A stretch of DNA of 64,000 bases, from contig OW799237.1 in assembly GCA_941918925.1 (NCBI GenBank), positions 69,681,626 through 69,745,625 on the forward strand, in the 5' to 3' direction. Positions 46,115 to 58,148 of this stretch are shown piece after piece; the stretch's first letter is position 1, and the number at the start of each line of letters is the position of its first letter. The position numbers were made by a program, and so were the translations under genes. This stretch comes from Phyto melanocephala (lineage: Eukaryota > Arthropoda > Insecta > Diptera > Rhinophoridae). Under the pieces are notes generated by a model. That model was not told the DNA's origin. It ran no database searches and saw only the letters and a program-made list of their open reading frames with translations.

Positions 46115-47549
46115 CAAGGTGCCGCAAAAGTCGTTTCCCGATCTTCATTAGTTTTGGATTTAGATTGTGTTTACTTGATTAAGTAGCAAAAATAATATCG
46201 TCCAAGAATTATTAACAATACGGTCCTGATAAAAGGCATTTTCCATTAATACTGCCAGACCTTATGACAATAGGCTTCCGTATTCAAGGGTTTTTGGTTT
46301 GTTAGCATAGAATTATAACTTTAGGAAACCCTACAAAAAACATGTAGAATTATTACATTAAATCGAGCGATCTTGTTAGTCAGCTCAAATGACCAAAACA
46401 AGAGATTAGCCGAACCGTAAATTCGTCGGTCGTGCAGTATTTGCAGTCATTGCTTCAACCTGTTGAAACCACATGTTTTTAGTTCCAATTCGTCCTGTTG
46501 ATGTATCGTTTGCTTTTTACAGTAGTCGTTTGGCCCGGGGAGTTTTAAAAAAAAATAAGGCCAGGTGAAGTCTCCAACGTAAAACGACACCATACATTAT
46601 TTTACGGGTGTGCTTTATGTGTGTTATATGGGCATTTTCGATACTGATTATCACTTTATCGATAGTAATGGAAATTGATCCCGTCACTCATGATGATTTT
46701 CGATAAAAAGTTGTCCTTCTCGTGCTCGAGATTGAGCATGGCTGAAGCGTAAATTACACTCGCTTGGCATTTAACGGCTAGCAGTTGTTTGTATTTTGTA
46801 AGGCAGCTAATACGTGGCACGTTTTTAACATCTGACTTGTAAAATTTTCCACTGCAAAGTCATCTGACAAAATATCGATTAGAGCTTGCTCTATTTTGTT
46901 TTGTTTTGACAAGCCACTTGACATTAGATGTTGGCAGAAATCGCTGCCACTGTAAAACAGTCAACGAAGTAAATACAAATTTTTACAGACATGCAGAATT
47001 AAATACGAATCGTAAATTTGACAAGTCAGTTGTAAGAAAACATGCCGCTTATTAGCTGTTTAAGGTAACATCTTCAAGTCTTTTACTAAAATTCTCTGTT
47101 AAGAACGCCGATTGATGCGTTATTGCGTGGCACATGGTCTGTTCGATATTCTGGGGTTTTCTGCGAAATTATTTATATTTGCCACATGTGCGATATTTTC
47201 GCCAAAATGGCTGCTCTAGAACGACCGCGAAACATATGCTCTGTTTTTAAATTTTGAGATTTTGCTTTGAGTGGACGTTTGTCGTATTTTTTGTTTTTGT
47301 TAAAATAACAAAAAACGTAAAATGTTCACTTAAAGTCATCATTTAAATTCTAAAACCAGTACAATAAATACACGCTGCACCAACACTCGACAAATTATTG
47401 TTAAAAACTTTAAACAATTATTCCGCTTGTTTTTGGTTTTTTGCCATGTATTTTGGATCTGTTTTCTCGCAAATCTCAAAACAGTACTGACACTTACCGC
47501 CACTTGCAAAAATTATAACCGATAGGGTGATGACTTTTGCGCCATCTTG
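46115..47549 (-). pseudogene. Mariner-type element interrupted by a MITE
   Basis: The ends CAAGGTGCCGCAAAAGTC (left) and, inverted, CAAGATGGCGCAAAAGTC (right) form mariner-style inverted repeats. TA precedes the left end and TT follows the right. The minus strand reads VANINNFAENPRIS and VKDLKMLP in the N-terminal region (about 47190-47065). After the MITE at 46805-47057 comes EKDNFLSKIIMSDGINFH (about 46730-46670, first catalytic Asp kept), then MWFQQVEAMTANTAR (about 46475), in which the catalytic second Asp block is altered, and FYANKPKTLEYG (about 46310). Many stops. Removing the MITE leaves about 1.2 kb, the expected size. Confidence 0.8.
46805..47057. mobile_element. MITE, CTAATACACGGCATG family, nested copy
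   Basis: The ends AGCTAATACGTGGCACG and (inverted) AGCTAATAAGCGGCATG match the families at 3237 and 59659. The interior shares CATCTGACTTGT and TGACAAAATATCGATTAGAG. It splits the mariner transposase between its KMLP motif and the following segment. TAAGG occurs on both sides of the insertion, three bases further out on the right, and may be the remains of the target duplication. Confidence 0.65.
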
Positions 47550-48139
47550 TTTTGTCTTTCTTAAAATAGAAAAATTAAGTCATTGTTCTCACTCATTAAA
47601 AAATCTATAAATTCAACATTACGCCAAATAAATGCATTTTTTATCTCTAATTTTTGCATTAATTGCTAACGCCGTTGTGTTATTATTTTATATTTTTATC
47701 ATTTCCTTATGTTTTTAGCCTTATAGACTGCGATTGCTGACATTTAGATTTAAGCTAGTTAAGAGCTAAATAAAGAAAAAACATTAAAATTTCATTGATG
47801 CCAGGGATCTCTCGCTTAAACTCAAACTCGTTACAGAACTTTAATCACATTTAGACTTTTATAAATTCGCCGCCTGCCTAAAGCTGCCAAATAGCTGAAA
47901 AAAAGTGCTGTATAGTATTTGTTTTAATTTTCTTTTTTAGATAAATAATAAATAAATAAATAAATAAATTTAATCTCTACTAATCTTTAACGTGCATTTT
48001 TAAATATTTTTATGTACAAAATTTATTAATTTTTTCTTTTAATTTCTTCTCTAAATGTGTGCTAAAGATTAAAAGAAGTGTTTTTGTGTGTTGTGTTGTT
48101 TGTTTACAAATACTTATCTCAGTTAATAATTAGTAAAAG
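47550..48139. other. Intronic DNA with (AAAT)n microsatellite
   Basis: A run of AAATAAATAAATAAATAAAT lies at 47941-47970. Nothing else is recognised. Confidence 0.5.
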
Positions 48140-48387
48140 CAAGGCGAATTTATTTATCAAGTGGTGGTTATTCTACTACAAATACAACATTAAAAAAACA
48201 ACATGGTTTTTTATTGTTGCTTTCGACGTCGATGTGTCAAAAACTACATGGTTTTTGTATGTGTTTTTTTGCGCAGGATGTAATCTCTGTAAACATAAAT
48301 AATATTTGACAATCCAATCATCATTTTTGCAAATAAAAATGTAGATCAGCTGTGTTGTCAACACCACCTGATAATGAATTCGCCTTG
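48140..48387. mobile_element. hAT-like MITE with CAAGGCGAATT termini
   Basis: The left end CAAGGCGAATTTATTTATCA and the inverted right end CAAGGCGAATTCATTATCAG are flanked by AGTAAAAG (48132-48139) and AGTTAAAG (48388-48395), an 8-bp duplication with one mismatch. An 8-bp duplication with CANNG-type ends fits hAT. It is 248 bp and non-coding. It is related to the composite element at 55109. Confidence 0.7.
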
Positions 48388-50299
48388 AGTTAAAGTTTAT
48401 TGTGTGTTAGGGAGTGAGAGAGAGAGGGAGAGAAAAAGAACTATAATCTTCTGTAGTGACTAAAAACATTGTTGTCTTTGTTGTTTTTATTTTCTCTTAG
48501 ATAGCAACAAAAATTAACGAAAATATTTCAGATTTTAAATAAATTATTTCTATTTGGCTAAATAATTGCTAAAATTTAGATGATGAAATTATAAAAAGAA
48601 TTTAAATTTTATAGATGAAAATGTATGAGAAAAAAGAAATATTTAAGAAAAATCAAAATGCTCTTTTTAATTATAAATAACTGAAATATAAAGTTGTAAG
48701 TTAACCAGTGATTCGAAAACAATGCAAATGAAAATCAAAATTTATTATAAAATCTACGAAAAAAAAAACATAGAAATTAGAAAATTGTTTTTTTAAGGCT
48801 TAATTCAGATTCAGCAAAGATTCTGTCTTTCTTCTTCTCTATTGTTTACTTTTCTTAATAAACTTTTATGTTAAAATTTTACATTTCTTCGGTCACCTCT
48901 ATACAACACTACTTATTTGCTCTACCCTACATTAAAAAAAAAAATAATAAAAAAAACAAACTTTTAAAAACCACTGTTCAAGCGAAATACTTTTTTTGAA
49001 TATTATAATTATGCCTCTGCTACATAATGTGTTCTTTCAAATAGACGCTAATATTTTTGTTCTATTTAAATTTTTTTTAATAAAAAAGCTATTTTAGCTG
49101 AGTTAAAACACACGTTTCTAAATTATTTTAAGCCTTTTAAACAAAAAATTTTTATTGTTAAAAAAAAAACAATATATAAAATATTAATAATTATTAATGT
49201 AATTGTTTTATTATTTTCAACTGTGATATTATAAAAACAAAATATAAACATGAAAAATTTATTAAAAGAAAAAAAAAAAAAGAAAATAATTTATGTGTTA
49301 AAAAAAAAACAAAATGTGAAATAATTAAATGTTCTATGTGTAGGAATTGAATTCTTAAGAAAACAAATTAAAGAAGAAAATTAAAGCTTTTTAAACGAAA
49401 TAAAATTAAAAAAATAAAACAAATTTATATGAAATGCCTTCAAGTTTGAAAAACATAAAACAAATTATTGTAAAATTAATTATTTACAAAGAAAATTGCG
49501 AAAAAAAAAAGAATTACAAATTGTTAACAACCAAGAAAACCTATAAAAAATTGTTAAATTTAAAATATATATACAGACATACTTATACATACTTTATAAT
49601 AAAAAATTAAAAAGAAAAACATAAACACGTAGTATATATGTATTTGTAAAATTAATTTTATATATTTTTATTATTTTTATTAATAACTTTAGTTTTACAC
49701 TAACACTATCAAATAATACGTAACAACATTATAAGAAAAATCAGCTTTCAGTATTTAATTTGGAGCTGTTTAGTTTTTAATTTTTTTTTTAACTGTAAAT
49801 GAGTTTTGAATACTTGAATTCCACTGAAAAAAAAGAACATGTAACAGAAATATTATGGAATATTGTTTTAAACAGAGTTGCAAGAAATGTGAAAAGTTGT
49901 TAAAAGAAAGATTTTTAGCAAAAGAAAAACAAAGTGATTCCTGTGATCTTTGACCTCGTGACTAATGCACTAGATTTGATGGGACTTTGTCAAAACAAAA
50001 AGAAAAAAAAAGAAATAAACAACAATATACACAAGTTTATAGCTTACCAGCTGAACTTGGACCACTTTTCAGGGTCCACCAAAGTTTTTGTATTGCATTC
50101 ATTAGGAAATAGATTTTATTATTATCTGCCACCATTTGTTAGGCCATTGCCATAATTAATATGTCATTTGTATCCTTATCAAATTAAACCCAAATTGAGA
50201 TTAATGTGTCTCAGACATGACATTAAATGTATTTTTTGGTATTACAGTATGTTCTCTGCTCTAATCCTATCAATTTTGAGCCTGAAAAAGTAAACTAAT
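48388..50299. other. Intronic AT-rich DNA
   Basis: A (GA)n run lies at about 48414-48432 and there are long A-rich stretches. An open frame at 49934-50155 shows no conserved motif or codon bias that I can detect. No exon is called. Confidence 0.45.
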
Positions 50300-50432
50300 C
50301 CGCCTTATTGTGAGTGGCGCTGTCGTGTCATTTTCATGTCGAAAACAACAGAAATTCGACAAGGTCTCAGTAATTTAACATTGTCATGAATATTACTAAA
50401 AACTACGACAACGATTCTTACAAATAAGGCTG
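50300..50432. repeat. Short inverted-repeat element
   Basis: CCGCCTTATTGTGAGTGGCG followed by CTGTCGT is inverted, with mismatches, at the right (ACGACAACGATTCTTACAAA then TAAGGCTG). It spans about 130 bp and could fold into one long hairpin. No coding sequence and no clear target duplication. Confidence 0.45.
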
Positions 50433-53400
50433 AATATTGCAGTCAATTACACAGAATTTAAAGCCTACAACAATTTTAATTCCGCAGATATGCCACTAAA
50501 TATTATTTCTTGGTATGGGAGGTACAACGCCCCCTCATTTGATCCCATGTAATTATTGGAACGAATTGTAAAATTTGTATCAAATAAAATTTTTAAATAT
50601 CAGTATTTAAAACCCTAACATTTATTGTTTCTGTAATAAATCATATGAGTTTTTTTTAAGGCCTTACATGTAATAGTACTTTGAATATGCGGTAAAAACT
50701 GTTGTTGTAGGTGGGTGCCACACCCATTTAAAATTTTAAGTAAAAAATTTTCGCAAGAGTTTTATAGATTGAGTTAGGCAAACATTAAAAAACAAAATTG
50801 AATTCGTTGCAGCCGTTCTTAAGTGATGCGAAAAATGGGTCTGGACTTAAGAGTGTATTCCGGTACCTAAAAGGGTGTAGAATAAGATGAATTGAGTTAG
50901 ATTTCTGATAAAAATTTATTTACCCCATAAAAACGTTGTTGCGTGGGTCACTGGTTGCGGCTTAAGAATCAGGTATCGACAAGGTTGTGAAACTTTAAAT
51001 GCGTTTTTCTCAAAATTTCATTTTCACACACTAACTAGGTCCCTTTTCTCGGAGAAGGTCACATATAAAGAAACATAGATTAGCTCAACCCTTACCGCAT
51101 TTGCTCTTAAATACGAATATTTAAATTTATAAAATTATGAAATTGCCTTTTAATTTTCTCAAAAATTAATTAAACATGTCTAGAAAACCAACATTATTGA
51201 GGGAATATATGCCATCAATAGTTAATGCCTTAGTACAATATTATTCACTCGGCGATTGTGTAATGAAATCTGTTTCATCCTTCTCGGTATTGTGACAGCT
51301 TCGACAGAAGATGTCGTATACATTAGTTTATTCTTTCAAAGAACCACAATGAAATCTAAATGGTTTGTGGAGATTGAATAAACTAAAGTAATGAGTCGAA
51401 CACAAGCCTGGTAACTTGTTTTCTTTTAGGAATTTCTCCAGATAATTAGTTTTGTTTAGAAAATAGTACCTTGCTTGTAGTATACCAAATTGGTTTTGTG
51501 ATCAAAGCTGCCACATTGTGTGATATCTTCTCAAAAGCGTAATCGGTTTGTTGCACAACTTCGTATGTCTCACATATATTAAATTGCTATTTTAACCATT
51601 TTCACATTCGGTCGAAAAATGGAGTTTTAAATCAATAGTGCAAGGAAAACCATTCTCCCTAAATTTCTTATTATATTCATATAAGCACATGACCTTCAAA
51701 GACACGTAAATGTAATTTTAACATTTACGTGTTTTTTGTTTGTTTTTTTCACTTAAATGGAACCACTTCATCATGGGTTGATGCCATGCATTCAGCACTT
51801 CATTTACATGTGTTTTTTTTATCTGGATACTAGTGATGTACTGAATATACATTAGGGTGTTTGAAAGCGAATATATTATATATAAAATAATATTTTTAAT
51901 ACATATTCCGACTATAGAATTTTTTTTAATACATTTGTTGTTAGTTTCGGATTATCTGGAAGATTGTTTGGTAGATTCTTGCTTTTTAGAAAGTTACCAT
52001 GATTTTAAAAATTTTCGTTACGATTTCTAAGCACAAATTTGATGCATTCTTAATTCATAGAAAAAACATATTTTTATTTTTTTTTAATTAAATTTTTCGA
52101 TAAATCCTGTTTTGCAAAAAAAAAAAAAAACAGACGTCGATTTAATTTTTTGTATTTCTAAGAAGAAATGTTTGCACAAAATTTTAATAAAAGCTCGTTC
52201 ATACAATACAGCTTTTAGTTTTCAAAAAGCTCAATATAAAAACCGGTATTGACAAAAATATATTTCACCAAGTGGAGAGTATTCAAAACTATTTTTTTCC
52301 TTAAATTAACAGATTTCAGCTCTCTAGTTAAATACAAACAAAACAAAAGAGCAAAGAAACAGAAAAAAAGAAACAATTATACATATTTAAAATAACAACT
52401 AATGAAACTAAACAACATACTCTATTACATTTTTTTATAAATAAAACTAAAAAATATAAATTTAAGTAAAAAATTAAGACAAAAAAAAAATTAAAATAAA
52501 TTCGATTAATAAACAATAATAATTAAGATGATCTTTAAATTAAAAGTAGAACAAAATTTATTAAAAAAATATTTGTTGTTTTTCTGCACCTGGTGGGTGT
52601 GTTTATTGTCATCTATTTCTTAAAGGCATACAAAAATTGGTAAAAGGGAATTCAATTCAATTAAAAATTTTGTTTAATAAACTACCGTTTTCTAACTTGT
52701 GTGTTTGACTGTATTTAAATATTTTTTTTAGTTCTAATGTTTTTATTTTTTAATTACAATTTCTATTTTGTGGTTTCCTGCTGCTTTTATTTTTCGTTTA
52801 ATTTTTGTTTTAAGTTTTTGTTTTGTTTTGTAACTAATTTCTATCAAACTGTAGTTTTGATCACTGACCTAAATTGTAAAGACTAGCTTCTGTAATAATT
52901 CTGTATTATTTAACACCATGTGAAAAGGTAATTTATTTTATTTAAAAAAAAAAATTAAGTGGTGAAAATTATTATTAATTCAAATTAATTTTCTGAAATT
53001 TTTCTTAAATTTTTTGTTGTAGAAATTTTATTTAACAATGACATTGGTCACATTCAAAATTGCACATGACATTAAATATTTGTTTTTGGCAAAAGCCACT
53101 GATATTGCCAGATTTGATACGAACTTCTATTATTTAAACAAAGCTAGTATTTAGAAGCTTTCTTGAGAAGCTTTTTACGTTGTTGCAGATATTTAATAAT
53201 TTGTTCATAATTGAAATGTTCTTGTCATTCGAATCTTTATAAAATTTCGACTAGTTTTCGTTTTTTATCAACATTATTATTTAATAAATTCTCTCTTTTT
53301 TATTTAGCATTTTTTAGCTTATTTCGATACTTTTAAAACTTTTTTAAAAACTTATATTTTTTTGAAATTTTTTGATACCATTTTAAACAGTTTAAACTGA

Positions 53401-53622
53401 TGGAAGCTTTTTTAAGCTTTAAAACTAATTTTTAACAGCATGTTGGCTAACAGTTAATTAAAAGCTTTAGTATAAAATACTAAACAGCTTAGAAGCTTTT
53501 TCTCTTATCAATAATTTTCACCAGTGTTCTTTCAAGATAATCTCTTATGAAACTTTAATGAGAAATTTATTTAGAAATAAAAACTAATTTGTTGCTATTT
53601 TTTCTTCCTTCCAAACCAACAG
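50433..53622. other. Intron before tail exon b
   Basis: No exon is recognised. A perfect 12-bp hairpin, ACACGTAAATGT / ACATTTACGTGT, lies at 51702-51732. Between about 53150 and 53500 there are six AAGCTT sites, some in a small inverted repeat (TTTAGTATAAAATACTAAA at 53468-53486). The acceptor of the next exon has a good pyrimidine tract (ctattttttcttccttcc) and ends at 53622. Confidence 0.45.
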
Positions 53623-54956
53623 TAAAACATATTAATAAGAAATCGAAACATCGTCAGTCATTGTATTCTATCGAATTTGGACCGAGCTTGGATACCCTAC
53701 GAAGTCGAACTGATACAATACTCGGTTATGGTGACGATCAGATGCACGAACGTGGTGGTGGTGGTTGTTATGAAGGTGACAATGGCGAATTGAGTCCGAA
53801 ACCCATGACACCGCGACGTGTAAAAAGGCGTTCGGTTATGCATAGGGGCAGCAATAATCGCCAATCAACAGCCAGTAGACGCAGTGCTGGTAATAGCAGT
53901 CATAAAAATACCTTAAGAGGTGATGGTGGTGGTAGAAGTGGAAGTTCAGGTGAGGGTGCCGGTTCTACGGGTACTCACTCACGTAGCAGCATGCGAAGTT
54001 CAAGACGTAAATATCATCAAAATCCTGTAACGAAACTATTGGATCAGCAACAGCAATCAGCTATGCATGTACATGGTCACCATCCCAAACAGGTAGTGCA
54101 GCAGTTTGGTTCATTTCATCATAAACAAACCCCGCCTGCCTTGACGGTTTCGAATTTGGAGTCTCTTAACCAGGAATTGCACAACAATATTAATGCTGTT
54201 TCATCGCCGGTGGCAGGTGGTAGTCTCACCAAAACCAACAACAATCATTTTCAACCATTTCGCAAAAATATACCACCAGATCCTATTTACTATAATACTA
54301 ATGCCCAGACAGCTTATCTGCAACAGCAACAATGGCAGCAAATGCAACAGCCACCCTCTCCCATTACCACCATCGATGAGCCACAATCACCCACTTTAAC
54401 TCTAACACCCTCTTTGGGTGGTGGTCACTACAATCCCACGTATCAACATTCGACCACCAATCTGAATGATGGCGAACATGTAGATGAATTGTATAATAAT
54501 CGTCCACCCTCGGTAAGGTCGAGTTATTCTAATTTTCATGGTGCTAGACCCATGTCTACCTACATGACCTCCTCCAATACCACCGAAAATGTTTTCGTGG
54601 GCTTAGTGGCCAGTAATACAGCACAAAACTCCACAACACAGCAGCCAGCTCCTTCGCCAGTCACCTCAACGTTTCAACATCAACATCAGCAGCAACAATT
54701 AACACATGAATCTCCCTCCACACCGCCACTGTATCAGCAACATCCTTTACATCAACATTCATTGAGCCAACACAGCCTACCACCACCTCCACCTTTGCCA
54801 GATCCTCCATATACTGCATCTCAGCCTCAGCCAATACCTTTCCATAAACGTACTGCATCGCGAGAAAGTATTCGTTCTATGGCCTTTTTAAATAGTGGAC
54901 CACCAGCCTATAATCTTAATTATCACACCCCACCCGATTCGGAGACAACAATGTAG
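53623..54956 (+). CDS. NKAIN: NKAIN alternative terminal exon b (basic, Gln/Pro-rich tail with PPxY)
   Basis: The acceptor (ccaaccaacag) ends at 53622, and the exon supplies TA to the split codon left by exon 27281-27341, giving Leu, then KHINKKSKHRQSLYSIEFGP. The frame is open for 443 codons to TAG at 54954-54956, with a second TAG directly after. Features in order: a basic start, an HERGGGG patch (about 53747), TPRRVKRRSV and SRRSAG basic clusters (53809-53890), a Gln-rich tract (about 54320-54350), polyproline PPPPPLPDPPY (about 54781) and PPAY at 54900-54911, a potential WW-domain ligand. It ends SETTM. The reading frame extends upstream of the acceptor by chance. It could instead join a donor inside exon a, but the phase match to exon 27281 favours alternative terminal exons. 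Product about 603 residues plus the missing first exon. Confidence 0.8.
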
Positions 54957-55108
54957 TAGAGACAAAGGACTAGCACGATTTTAAAAAACCACCTTGCATC
55001 ACTTGGTACACCGTCCATAAATATTAAACATAATTTGCCTTTAGTGCCTTTTTAAGAGGAGGAGGAAGAGGAAAAGGAGAGATAAACTTAAAAATGCATA
55101 TTTGAATT

Positions 55109-55870
55109 CAAGGCATATTGATACAGGTATATAAAACGGCGAATTAATACAACAAAGCAACTTCTAAATAGATGTTTCCTGTCAAGGCGAATTCGTATAT
55201 TAGGAATGAAAAAGTTGTTATAATATATTTAATTTGATAAAATCTTATTAAAACAAGGATATATATTTTTAAAACCCATGATAAGGGGTATAGAATAATA
55301 ATAAATATAAATAACTTTAGTTTATTGTTATGGAAAAAGTACACTAAAGTTAATTGTTTAATATTGAAACGAAAATCCCATTTTCCATTTCTGCGTAAAT
55401 AAATTAAGCAAAGGCGAATTCAACAAGTTGCCATTTTGCTTCCCAATCAGCCAAGGCGAATTCATACAGGTGAAATTATCAGCCCAGCTGATGGGGAAAC
55501 TTTTTTTAAAATCGGTTGAATTTGCCTCGATTTTATTTATAAATGCAGGCAAGGAAAATATGATTTTAGGTTCGGTATTAAACAATCAACTTAAGTGTAC
55601 TTATTTGATAATAAATGTACTAAATTTATGTATATTTGTTGCTTTGCATCATTAATAATGTAATTCAAAAATTTATATTCTTTTTTAATCAAATTTTATT
55701 ATATTGAATATGTCATAGCAACTTTTCCACCCCTGATATACGAATTGGCCTAAACATAAAACATCCTCTCAAAAGTTGCTTTATTGCATCAATTCACCGT
55801 TGCATATACCCGTATGAATATGCCTTGCGATCAGCTGTTTTGAGGAGGTTATCTGTATGAATACGCTTTG
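55109..55870. mobile_element. hAT-like composite element just after tail exon b
   Basis: A perfect 8-bp direct repeat TTTGAATT flanks the element (55101-55108 and 55871-55878). The ends are CAAGGCATATTGATACAGG and, inverted, CAAAGCGTATTCATACAG. Terminal-type sequences recur inside. CAAGGCGAATTCGTATATTA lies at 55183, CAAGGCGAATTCATACAGG at 55452, and CAAGGCATATTCATACGG inverted at 55827. The inner unit 55452-55827 is itself flanked by CAATCAGC and CGATCAGC. The left 100 bp and the inverted segment ending at 55827 are similar throughout. This looks like repeated insertion or tandem duplication of termini within one family. It begins 153 bp after the stop codon of exon b, so it may form part of that 3' UTR. 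Confidence 0.7.
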
Positions 55871-57058
55871 TTTGAATTAATTTTTTTTTGTATATTTTTT
55901 TAAGAAGTTGCATAAAATTTTTGTTTAATAATAATTTTTAGAAGTTTTCCAAGTGTCAGATTAATTTTGTTCAAATATTACAAATTGAAAATAATTTTTG
56001 TTAAATTTCAATGAATTTCTTTGAATAAAACAAATAAATTTCATTATTTAATAATATGAATTGAAGAAAACTTTCGGTACATTTTTAATATTTAAATAAT
56101 TTTTTGATTCTTTGTTTTTAATTATTTTTGAAAAAAAAACACGATTTACAGAAATTTATAAGTTTATTTCTCTCGCTTTCTCCCCAAAATAGCTTTAAGT
56201 TTGTATTAAAATACAATTTTATAATAAGAACAAAAAATGATAAATTTTAGTTTTAAACTATATTTATGTATATTTTATTTATATAAAATAAAAGTTGAAT
56301 TAAGTTTTAAATTATATTTTGCAAAAATAATTACAGCAGAATATTTGCATTTAATTTTTATTTCATATACAATTTATTTAATTTATTTATCAGAAATATT
56401 AAAACAAGATTTTTACTTACAGATTTTCTTTAATAAAATTTTTCTTTTTATTTTTTCATTAAATCGATTTTGCCAAAGTCTTTTCTGTAAATATAACTAG
56501 AATTTTTTATAACAATTTTAAACTATGTATAATCATTCATAACATTTGTATGTGTGTTTGTGTAGTATATTATTTAGAAATGTTTAAAATATTTGTACAA
56601 TAAAAATAAAACAAACAAAATATACTAAGAAGTTTTCAATTTCAGAATCCCAGAGTTTCTTGTAAAATATCCTGGGAAATCCTCTTTTAAATTTCCTTAA
56701 TTAGTGATTATAAGGCAATCAGCCAATTGAATACGAGTACCTTGTTAATCTAATAGTGTTATAGACAATCAGGCATGTTTTGACAAACGTCTTTGCGATG
56801 CGAGTTAAATTGGATAATTGATGTATCGTAGTTCACAATCGCTAGAACTTTTGCGACTTCAACTCGCAACTTATGCTTGAAAAATAGCCAATCGCCAGCA
56901 AACGCGTGAACTACAGAAAAAAGTTTGTAGATTTTCAAATCACATGCAGTTTCATAATCATGGGAGTGTCAGAACATGCCCGATTACCTTTTGTCTTACA
57001 TTCGACAAAAGCACGTTAACAAAGAATATTTATGTATTACATTCCATTGAACATTCTT
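55871..57058. other. Flank after NKAIN with candidate polyadenylation signals
   Basis: AT-rich, with no exon recognised. Two overlapping-type AATAAA hexamers at 56599-56604 and 56605-56610 are candidates for the end of the exon-b transcript. An AATAAA inside the hAT composite near 55397 is another. Confidence 0.35.
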
Positions 57059-57485
57059 TATACTCGCCACTAAAAACATGGTGGGGGTATATTCATTTTG
57101 TTATTCCGTTTGTAACACATTGAAATATGCATTTTAAACCCCAATAAGTATATATTTTCTGAGTCGGGGCTTAATTTTATGACGATCTAGCTCTGTTCAT
57201 CCATCTGTCGTGCACGATAGAGCTCAAACAGAAAAAGCCAGAATATTTGTAATACACAAGGTTTTTTTAGTATTGAAAATGGGATAAATCAGAATATTAG
57301 AAGGAGAGTTATAGCTCGTAATGCAAGAGTAGGTAAAAAAAAATTTTCGAATGTATATTTCCTGAGTACAAAAAAAATTATTTTCCCCGAAAATTGCCAA
57401 AATCTATGAATTATGAAAGGAGTTATAGATCAAAACGTACAAATATTTATACAGCGCAGTGTATTTTTCGGTACATTCAAAATTT

Positions 57486-58148
57486 AAACAAGTAAGAGTG
57501 GTATATTCGGCCGTGCCGAATCTTATATACCCTTCACAACGTGTAGTCATGCAATAACAGTAGTTTGTATCACCATTCATCTTATATGAAATACGTACAT
57601 ACAAATATAAAAACATCCCATTGTAAAATTATAAATTTACGTATATTTGTTAAAAAAAAAAAATAAGAAAAAAATTAAAAAAAAAAATTTAAAAAAAAAA
57701 TTTTAAAAAAAATTTAAAAAAAAAAATTTTTTTGGCTCAGCTGGGATTCGATACCACGTTTACTCTAACCAGTATACACGTTTGTATGTATGTATGTTGT
57801 TGTAATGTTGTTTTTGTGAAAAAAAATCGACGTGGTCGTGGGTTTTTGCTCATATCTCAGTTGTTTATGTACCGATGTTTCTGATTTTCAATATCGAGCT
57901 ACTCCCGAGTATTTCTGATATTTTAATACCTCTCCCGAGTCCAGGCGATATAGGGGGGCTTCAAAAAGTTGATTTCAACATACACACGGACAGACGGTCA
58001 GACGGACAGACTGACAGAGCTTAATCGACTCCCCTATTCATAAGCTTTCAGAAAATATATACTTTATGGGGTCGGAAATGAAAATTGTAGAAATTTCAAA
58101 CGGAATGACAAACCTATATATACCCTTTTTCACTGTGTGAAGGGTATA
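57486..58148 (-). mobile_element. DINE-like element, subfamily A, nested in C copy 2
   Basis: In plus orientation it reads AAACAAGTAAGAGTGGTATA, TTCGGCCGTGCCGAATCTTA (3' hairpin, inverted), an A-rich core and, at the end, CACTGTGTGAAGGGTATA. Complete 5' and 3' signatures are present. Comparison with 4860-4885 in C copy 1 shows the uninterrupted host sequence. Confidence 0.8.

Noticed and set aside
49934..50155. Plus-strand open frame of 73 codons as an extra NKAIN exon or separate gene
   Set aside because: No acceptor or donor in a usable phase was evident and the translation has no conserved motif.
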